Shown here piece by piece: positions 19,709 to 24,925 of a stretch of DNA of 24,925 nucleotides. Location: IMG/VR virus record IMGVR_UViG_3300037319_000032, positions 1 to 24,925 of that record. The stretch is one strand, 5' to 3'. This DNA comes from a virus. Position 1 is the stretch's first letter; every line of letters starts with the position of its first letter. A model generated the notes under the pieces. That model was not told the origin of the DNA and searched no databases. It worked only from the letters and a program-made list of their open reading frames with translations. Both the position numbers and the translations under genes were made by a program.

Positions 19709-20896
19709 TCAACCGCCATTGAGAATTGCGTCCGCAGCTTTGCGAACACTTGTTGCGGCTGGCGCGGGTTGTGAAGCAGGGTTTGCGCTTTTAACTACTG
19801 GGTTAGCCCGATTAAGGCCACCGCCCATCCCACGGCCATAGATTGAAATGTCAAACTGTGGATTTTGCAGCTTCAAAGAGACTAGCATTTTTACGCTGTC
19901 GAGCGCCTGAGACGCTGCCTCTGTTGTCATGCTTCTTGTGGGCAACATCGCTTCAAGCGTCTCTTGGTCTTTGTCTGTGAACACGCCTTCACCAGCACCG
20001 CGAAATACACTTTTCATTATTGGCAGTAACAGCGCCTTGGCGTTATCGGCAATTTGCGCACCAGTTGTTAGACCGGGTATGTTGCCCAAAATTTTGCCAG
20101 TCTGACCAGTACCACCCAGCGCTTGCTCAAGTGCGGAAAAGCCAAACTCAAATTGGTCACGTAGCGGCCCGTTAACCATTGCCGTAGAATTGGCCGCACC
20201 CTCTGCTGCTGCCGCCGCAGTTCCAGCGCCGCTTGAGTATGATCTGTCAAAATATACACTAGTTGGCTGGCCAGCCCGTGGGAGAAGACCAAGTGCAATC
20301 CGGTGTGCCATAAGTTTTTCCTTTTCACTCATGCCCTCAGTCCTCTCCGCAAAAGTCCGCATTTCAGCCGTTGCTTCGACACCATTTTTGGTCTTGAGCA
20401 TAGCCGTAAAGATTGGCACTGCTAGTTCCGGGTTGGCTTCAATTAATCCAGCCTCTTCAAACATACCCATGTTCTTCAACTGTAACGAAACTTGCTCAGT
20501 AGTACGGTTTTGCTTTCGTTCAGCGCCAATGCTTTTTACGCGGTCGTTCAAGACTTGCGCCAAGCCTGCGTCTGGGTTCAGGCGCATGGAATTGAAGCCA
20601 ATGCCAAGTTGCGCTATGGCAGCAGGGTCGTTCATCAGGCGTTTATACCAAGGCTCTTCAACTGGTGCAGGCTTTGCAAAGTTCTGTCCGTTGTACATTT
20701 TGCCATCTTCATTTGACACGAACCGACCACCGCCAGCCCGCATCTCAGGAAATACCATTGGCGCTTGCGGTTGCTCTGGTTGAGCGAATGCTGGCGCAGA
20801 GCGGGTCATTGGCGCGGCTTCTAGCGCAGGCACAATCCTGTCTAATAAACCCGCTCCTGCCTGCTGCACCAGTGGTAACAATCTGCTTGTAGCCAT
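19709..20896 (-). CDS. internal virion protein (probable), 395 aa
   Basis: The product begins MATSRLLPLVQQAGAGLLDR, which is similar to the start of the preceding 49-aa gene (see findings). The middle has a conserved-looking WYKRLMNDPAAIAQLGIGFN, NDRVKSIGAERKQNRTTEQV and a helical region. The rest is Ala/Gly-rich with LTTGAQIADNAKALLLPIMK. Like its 642-aa neighbour it is likely a virion ejection or DNA-transfer protein. Its ATG shares a base with the upstream stop (TAATG). No catalytic motif is seen. Confidence 0.66.
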   Translation of the reverse strand: MATSRLLPLVQQAGAGLLDRIVPALEAAPMTRSAPAFAQPEQPQAPMVFPEMRAGGGRFVSNEDGKMYNGQNFAKPAPVEEPWYKRLMNDPAAIAQLGIGFNSMRLNPDAGLAQVLNDRVKSIGAERKQNRTTEQVSLQLKNMGMFEEAGLIEANPELAVPIFTAMLKTKNGVEATAEMRTFAERTEGMSEKEKLMAHRIALGLLPRAGQPTSVYFDRSYSSGAGTAAAAAEGAANSTAMVNGPLRDQFEFGFSALEQALGGTGQTGKILGNIPGLTTGAQIADNAKALLLPIMKSVFRGAGEGVFTDKDQETLEAMLPTRSMTTEAASQALDSVKMLVSLKLQNPQFDISIYGRGMGGGLNRANPVVKSANPASQPAPAATSVRKAADAILNGG

Positions 20897-21045
20897 TATT
20901 TAACCTCTAAAGTTAGTGCCGCTTGCACCAGTTGCGGCATCTGTGTGGCCTGAATTTCTGCCACACCTTGATTTTGTGCAGGCGAACCCTGCAAAAGGCC
21001 TAACAAGCCATTCTGCAAAGCTGGAAGTAAACGTTGTCTTGCCAT
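20896..21045 (-). CDS. small virion-region protein, 49 aa, with shared N-terminal motif
   Basis: The 49-codon frame begins MARQRLLPALQNGLLGLLQG, has a Gln/Ala-rich middle, and ends QAALTLEVK. Its first 18 residues match the start of the next gene product at 10 positions without gaps. It is preceded by AGGGTTTAAAG upstream of the ATG at 21045, and its stop overlaps the next ATG (TAATG). The position between two virion-type genes suggests a virion or assembly role. Confidence 0.6.
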   Translation of the reverse strand: MARQRLLPALQNGLLGLLQGSPAQNQGVAEIQATQMPQLVQAALTLEVK

Positions 21046-21054
21046 CTTTAAACC

Positions 21055-21987
21055 CTAAGCAAATGCTTTTAAAACCATGTCGTAACGAACCTGTTTAAAG
21101 CCATCGTAATCAATTGATACGGCCTCTGGCAATACGCGCTCAACCTCTTGAGCCAGCACGCCATACTCAGGCGTGTTGATGCCCAGCTTCTTCGCGATGC
21201 TGTTCCACTTCCACTTGTACAGCCCAACTTTGTCGCTAAACTCACCCACTTTTACAATGTCATCTTTTAAGTTCACGTCTGACTTAACTGCGCCATAAGT
21301 CTGCGCACCAAGAGTCAGGTAGTCAAACAAGCCGGGGTTTTTTGTCTCGGTTGTCGTGGTCGGTGTAGGTGTGACACCAAGCGCTGCGTTGTTGTACTGC
21401 AAGGCTTGACCCGGTGCGCCTGCGTAACCTGCGTACTGATTCTTAGCAGCGTCTAGTATCAACTGGTTGATGCCTTGCTCTAATGCGCCCTGTTGCATCG
21501 ACTGCTGTTGCAAAGCCATGCCCTGACCAAAGCCAAGGTTGGACAATTGGCCAAGGTTAGTAGCTGCGTTCTGACGATTAGCTGAACCAGCCAAGCCCGT
21601 TTGGATGTCCTGACCAGCCATTTGCTGCGCGTTCTGGTAACCAGCTTGGCGCATCTGCGCAGACGTATTAGCCATCTGTTGGCCATAGTTGCGGCTTAGT
21701 TCAGACTGCATCAAAGCATCGCGTGAGCCACCGAATGCGCCGCGTGCTGATGCCTGCGCACCTAGTTGGTTTGCTTCGATCTGACGCTGTCTGTCCAAGT
21801 CGCCCATTGTGTTCTGGACTACTTGGTTCTCGTATGGGTTCATGTACTGGCTCATGTCAGTGCCAGCAATGGTAGATGGCTGGTACATGGTTTCCATGCC
21901 TGCCGTTATACCAGCCTGACCCATACCTTGGGCCGATGCGTTAAACACGCTTGGCTGTTGATTTTGTGGGTTACCTGAACCTGCCAT
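21055..21987 (-). CDS. virion protein with C-terminal S74 autochaperone-like domain, 310 aa
   Basis: The N-terminal two thirds is Gln/Ala/Gly/Asn-rich (MNPYENQVVQNTMGDLDRQR, then QLGAQASARGAFGGSRDALM). The final 75 residues begin at about 236 with VKSDVNLKDDIVKVGEF, continue YKWKWNSIAKKL, YGVLAQEVERVLPEAVS and end VRYDMVLKAFA. This is the peptidase S74 / intramolecular chaperone pattern ('SD.rLK..I', '.G..AQEve.v.PeaV', '.vrYd...'), with Ser and Lys available for self-cleavage. S74 domains usually sit on fibres or spikes. AAGGA precedes the ATG. Confidence 0.78.
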   Translation of the reverse strand: MAGSGNPQNQQPSVFNASAQGMGQAGITAGMETMYQPSTIAGTDMSQYMNPYENQVVQNTMGDLDRQRQIEANQLGAQASARGAFGGSRDALMQSELSRNYGQQMANTSAQMRQAGYQNAQQMAGQDIQTGLAGSANRQNAATNLGQLSNLGFGQGMALQQQSMQQGALEQGINQLILDAAKNQYAGYAGAPGQALQYNNAALGVTPTPTTTTETKNPGLFDYLTLGAQTYGAVKSDVNLKDDIVKVGEFSDKVGLYKWKWNSIAKKLGINTPEYGVLAQEVERVLPEAVSIDYDGFKQVRYDMVLKAFA

Positions 21988-22002
21988 GATTTATTCCTTA
22001 CC

Positions 22003-22019
22003 GCGTCTTTAAGAGACGC
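22003..22019. other. short perfect hairpin between virion genes
   Basis: GCGTCT-TTAAG-AGACGC has 6-bp perfect arms and lies in the 35-base gap between the Gly-rich and S74-domain genes. No T-run follows on the minus strand, so it is more likely an mRNA processing or stability element than a terminator. Confidence 0.45.
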
Positions 22020-22022
22020 ACA

Positions 22023-22592
22023 TTACATTGTCGCGCCGTTGTCCATGCCACCGCCGTCTACACCGCCGCCACCGCCAATAGCGCCACCGATACCGCCGCC
22101 ATCAAAGCCGCCAAAGCCGCCAAAGCCACCAAAATCGCCATAGCCGTTATAGCTGCCACCCATTTTGCTCAAGAGGCCTACTGGTACGCGTGGTGGAGGT
22201 GGAGGTGGTGGTCGGACAACTGGAGCCATTGCGCTCGCGTAACGTGCGGCCAACTCAGGGTTGCGCCGTCCCAACTCAGCAACAGCAGCGTCAAATAGAT
22301 TGCCAGAGCCGTAGCCAGATACACCGCCCATCGTGGTCTGTTCTGGTAAGCTGCTTTGGTACTGTGAACCTTGTGGAGCAAGACCATAGGCTGATAGAGC
22401 GTCTTGAGTGCGCTGCATACCTTGTGTTTGCATTGGACTTAGTCCAGCCACTTCAGGCCCATAATACGGCATGAAACCGATTTCACCAGCTAACTTAGCC
22501 TTGGCCAAATTGTCTTGTGCTGGGCCTTGAACCCAGTCTGGGATTGATTGTGCAGATGTATTTGACCCGCCTTTGCCGCCGCCACCACTCAT
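22023..22592 (-). CDS. Gly/Pro-rich virion-region protein, 189 aa
   Basis: The product begins MSGGGGKGGSNTSAQSIPDW, has QDNLAKAKLAGEIGF, then VAGLSPMQTQGMQRTQDAL, a proline run (RPPPPPPPRVP) and a C-terminal half of Gly/Phe/Asp repeats (FGGFGGFGGFDGGG). The N-terminal part resembles proteins paired with the S74-domain gene in related podoviruses; the role is unknown, and a neck, plug or internal virion role is possible. The Gly/Phe repeats are encoded by short tandem DNA repeats near 22100-22135. GGAG precedes the ATG. Confidence 0.66.
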   Translation of the reverse strand: MSGGGGKGGSNTSAQSIPDWVQGPAQDNLAKAKLAGEIGFMPYYGPEVAGLSPMQTQGMQRTQDALSAYGLAPQGSQYQSSLPEQTTMGGVSGYGSGNLFDAAVAELGRRNPELAARYASAMAPVVRPPPPPPPRVPVGLLSKMGGSYNGYGDFGGFGGFGGFDGGGIGGAIGGGGGVDGGGMDNGATM

Positions 22593-22594
22593 AA

Positions 22595-22969
22595 TTAAAT
22601 CTCCACGCTCATAGTTGCGAATTTCTCTTCCCAGCCAAGTTGGGCTAGGGCTTTGACCCAGCCTCTACGTCCGGCTAAGGTCATGGCAGAACACCCGTTG
22701 AGTTTGGCAAAGTAGATTGCCGAATCGCTGAAGTTCCTAATCTGGTCTAGGTCACCGCCTGCAAGAAAGATGTGGAACACCTTCCTTTGAGGGTACTCAA
22801 GTATTTCCGTAACCATACAGCCTTTTGGTGAGTTCCACAACTGCATAGTTCCCAGTTTAACACATTCAACTACATCTTGGAATAGGTGCGTACCCCCCGA
22901 AAGTTTTAACGCAGACTCAATCCAATCTTTGCATTGCTCAAACTCTTCATCAAGAGTAGGTTCTGTCAT
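22595..22969 (-). CDS. GNAT-like acyltransferase-fold phage protein, 124 aa
   Basis: The product has KGCMVTEILEYPQRKVFHIF, then LAGGDLDQIRNFSDSAIYFA and NGCSAMTLAGRRGWVKALAQ, followed by LGWEE. This 'lagG.ld.i......i..wAk..Gc..l.i.GRrGW.kaL...GW' pattern is a phage GNAT-like family found among structural genes. The GRRGW loop could correspond to the pyrophosphate-binding turn, but whether it is an active acetyltransferase is unclear. Its start and the previous stop overlap by 4 bases, so it belongs to the tail-gene operon. Confidence 0.72.
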   Translation of the reverse strand: MTEPTLDEEFEQCKDWIESALKLSGGTHLFQDVVECVKLGTMQLWNSPKGCMVTEILEYPQRKVFHIFLAGGDLDQIRNFSDSAIYFAKLNGCSAMTLAGRRGWVKALAQLGWEEKFATMSVEI

Positions 22970-23619
22970 TGGCGTAGCCTAGTTACAGCCAGCGAACAAG
23001 AAGATGAGGCAGGAGCAAACGCAGTCGCGGCAGAGGCGTGAAGCCACAAGTTTGTGTCATCTACTGCCCACATTGCTTGCAAATGCGAACCAGCCGTCAT
23101 TGGGAAAACAGCCACCCTGCTCATTACGATAAAGTGAGTATTGCTGGACATCGTAATTCTAATGGTTGAACCGCTAACATCAGCTCCGTTTATTCTTGGC
23201 CAAAACCAACCATTTTTTGCGCTTGATGAATTAGACAACAGCTCAACAGCAAAAGAAAGCATATAAATGCCATCTTCCTCAAAGACAATCTTGGTGTTGT
23301 CCGCAGGGTCAAGAGATATGCCGTCATTGAAAGTTGGTGTATCCCAGCCAATTGCGTATGCTGTATTGGTAGAAGCCGCCGTTTGGCTTGTTGCCCTTGC
23401 AAGTGAAGCGTAGCCGTCTGCTAAAACAATCTGACGAAACTCGTTGTTCTTTGATATTACGGGGTAGCCTGCTCTATCCCACAGCACCACGCCATCAACA
23501 GCAGGCGAATCGTAGTCAACCTTTGTGGCCAAGTTCGAGCGGACAGTTGCCAAGTATTGACGCAGCCTTTCACCCCAAGGCTTCCAATCTGGGCCTACTG
23601 GTGGCGGTACTTGGCTCAT
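22966..23619 (-). CDS. virion protein with C-terminal jelly-roll-like (C1q/TNF-like) domain, 217 aa
   Basis: The N-terminus (PDWKPWGERLRQYLATVRSN) is helical and probably anchors the protein to the tail. The C-terminal half begins near WDTPTFNDGISLD and shows strand-rich segments: IVFEEDGIYMLSFAVELLSN, GWFWPRINGADVSGS, HFIVMSRVAVFPMTAGSHLQ and NLWLHASAA. That is the typical order of a C1q/TNF-like trimeric jelly roll in phage receptor-binding or decoration proteins. It is translationally coupled to the tail gene before it (ATGA). Confidence 0.65.
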   Translation of the reverse strand: MSQVPPPVGPDWKPWGERLRQYLATVRSNLATKVDYDSPAVDGVVLWDRAGYPVISKNNEFRQIVLADGYASLARATSQTAASTNTAYAIGWDTPTFNDGISLDPADNTKIVFEEDGIYMLSFAVELLSNSSSAKNGWFWPRINGADVSGSTIRITMSSNTHFIVMSRVAVFPMTAGSHLQAMWAVDDTNLWLHASAATAFAPASSSCSLAVTRLRQ

Positions 23620-24925
23620 CGCTTGCCGCCCTGTACGACATCAACTCGCATTGTGCCAATTCGCCAGTTCTTGTACTCTGTGCCTGTGAACCGAACCTTG
23701 ATCTGTCGGCCAGTCATTCGGACAGAAGTTGGGCTTGACATTGAGTACGGGCCATATGTGCGTTCAGTCGTGTTTGGGTAAAAGCGCGTCTTAAACGTTG
23801 CGGTCACCTCGCCCTGAACCAACTCATCCGGTATCAATTGCGTAACGTGCATCACGTTGTCGCCGCTGCCAATGTTGACTGGGCCGCTCTCCACATATGG
23901 CAAATTGCCATCGTATGCGTTGCCAGTCTCATGGTTGTATGCGGTTGCGCCGTAGTCAAACCAAACTGGGCGCGTGAACACGCCGCTGTCAACACCACAG
24001 GTGCGGTCTAGTACACCAATTGACCAATGCGATTCAGCGTAGTCGTACATAACATACCTGTCATTTTCGACAGATGCGCCTGATGGGTAGAACCACCAAA
24101 TTTCATTAAACCGACCGTTGTGGACGCAGTAGGTCTTAGACATTTGCTCACGGTTAATGTTTGTAAAAACATGATCCATTACCTCACAGGGCAATGCTTG
24201 GACAGATGAGCCGTTAAAAAAGAAGAAGTTTTGCCGACCCATCCAAAACGCGCCGTCACCAATGCTTGCAGCCGCATGGCGTGAGATAACGCCACAGGAC
24301 GTTCCAACGTTCTCAAAGCCCCACACGGTAGGTGGGCCTGAGTATGTGGCCAAGTGCGCGTCACGGGTTGTTAGGAACAGCGTGCGGCCACGTATTTTGA
24401 TTCCCATCATCAGTTCGCCGTCTGACTGTAATTCAAAGTCGCCAGCTTCATTGGTAGCAGCCGGAGTCCACGTTGTATTGTCCTCGCGGTCACTCCATGC
24501 GATCTTTCTTGGGTTGCCGTCAGCAGCAATTGCAAACAAGAACCTTTCAGCCGTTGCAATCAACGATGTGCAGTTTTCTGGTGAGTTGGCTATTTGCGCA
24601 GCCAGACCAGCTAATGGCCACTCGTACAGCTTACCGTCAGCAGTAGAGCAACCAACAAGGTTTTGCCCCCAGTTGTCCAGCGTCCAAGTCGTAACCTCTT
24701 GCAAAACGCCATTAGATGGGCGCTCAACGCCGTATGAACCAGTGCCAAAGGCTTTACCGCCAAAGGATAGGTTTTCGGCGGCTGTATCAACGCCAACAAC
24801 AAGTCCGGTTGGCGTAATGTCTGACGCTGTATTGCTGTATGTAATGGAATACAGCTTGTTGTACGTACCAACAGCTATGTATGGGTCGTGGCTGTTGTCC
24901 AGCCAAGCATGACAGGCGCGAGGCG
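23616..24925 (-). CDS. tail protein (partial, N-terminus beyond right edge)
   Basis: The frame is open to the right edge, so the gene starts outside the window; 436 codons are visible. It resembles a large podovirus tail/stabilisation protein. Recognisable parts are HDPYIAVGTYNKLYSI, TWTLDNWGQNLVGCS, FLFAIAADGNPRKIAWSDRE, GTSCGVISRHAA and FWMGRQNFFFFNG. They continue with WWFYPSGASVENDRYVMYDY, VDSGVFTRPVWFD, and near the end GPYSMSSPTSVRMTGRQIKV plus MRVDVVQGGKR. The repeated W/Y/G segments fit a beta-propeller-like fold, as in P22 gp10-type or tubular tail proteins. An internal TTG near 24704 is not the real start. Confidence 0.82.
   Translation of the reverse strand, partial: PRACHAWLDNSHDPYIAVGTYNKLYSITYSNTASDITPTGLVVGVDTAAENLSFGGKAFGTGSYGVERPSNGVLQEVTTWTLDNWGQNLVGCSTADGKLYEWPLAGLAAQIANSPENCTSLIATAERFLFAIAADGNPRKIAWSDREDNTTWTPAATNEAGDFELQSDGELMMGIKIRGRTLFLTTRDAHLATYSGPPTVWGFENVGTSCGVISRHAAASIGDGAFWMGRQNFFFFNGSSVQALPCEVMDHVFTNINREQMSKTYCVHNGRFNEIWWFYPSGASVENDRYVMYDYAESHWSIGVLDRTCGVDSGVFTRPVWFDYGATAYNHETGNAYDGNLPYVESGPVNIGSGDNVMHVTQLIPDELVQGEVTATFKTRFYPNTTERTYGPYSMSSPTSVRMTGRQIKVRFTGTEYKNWRIGTMRVDVVQGGKR

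Noticed and set aside
23616-24704. Internal start near 24704 for the tail protein
   Set aside because: It is a TTG inside a frame that stays open to the right edge with conserved-looking residues before it, so the gene is partial.
1-24925. tRNA genes, CRISPR arrays, insertion sequences, integrase or attachment sites
   Set aside because: No tRNA T-loop context, regular spaced repeats, transposase or recombinase motifs were seen on either strand.

Overview
The window is part of a tailed double-stranded DNA phage genome (or prophage). The evidence is a contiguous set of portal, scaffold, major capsid, tail, DNA-ejection, fibre and lysis genes, plus lambdoid-type recombination genes (NinB, NinG, ERF). 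I see no tape measure, tail sheath or tail tube gene, and the portal/ejection/tail genes look podovirus-like. The major capsid protein resembles the DUF5309/SU10-like family. Shine-Dalgarno sites of the GGAG type and lambdoid recombination genes point to a Gram-negative, probably proteobacterial host. The style of the small genes recalls uncultured freshwater phages, but the host cannot be proven from the sequence. No integrase, CI-type repressor, terminase, polymerase, tRNA or CRISPR array is visible. At least two genes run off the ends (ninG on the left, a large tail protein on the right).

Layout. (1) 1-3845, minus strand: a tightly overlapping operon read right to left. It holds a 58-aa protein, a DUF3310 protein, two small proteins, a DnaT-like replication protein with a hexanucleotide repeat, a conserved 156-aa protein, a winged-helix protein, a small membrane protein, a nested 40-aa gene, and NinB and NinG. 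(2) 3846-3956: a divergent control region with adjacent palindromes. (3) 3957-9611, plus strand: the presumed early region, about 19 small genes including an ERF annealing protein, a small protein with an SSB-like acidic tail, a 48-aa ribbon-helix-helix protein, and a run of translationally coupled tiny genes. (4) 9543-24925, minus strand: the late region. In order of transcription it holds tail protein, jelly-roll-like protein, GNAT-like protein, Gly-rich virion protein, S74-domain protein, ejection-type proteins, portal, scaffold, major capsid, capsid-adjacent genes, tail fibre, and a lysis cassette ending in an M15 endolysin.

How it may work together. The plus-strand early region carries three copies of a composite promoter/operator (near 3881-3934, 4198-4264 and 6850-6932). 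Each has inverted GTGTT/AACAC arms about two helical turns apart flanking a -10 box. Two copies share the 19-base block AAACACATCGCAACACAAC and a second upstream block, AAGTAGGGTAACC. In those two copies the first downstream gene is followed by the same GNRA-tetraloop hairpin. This looks like a small repeated regulatory circuit, and the ribbon-helix-helix protein just upstream of the third copy is a natural candidate regulator. Other points are a 15-codon minigene in the lysis/fibre region, a shared N-terminal motif in two adjacent virion-region genes, and an S74 autochaperone-like domain on a protein that does not look like a fibre. Nearly all the DNA is coding; there is no gene-free stretch over 300 bases.
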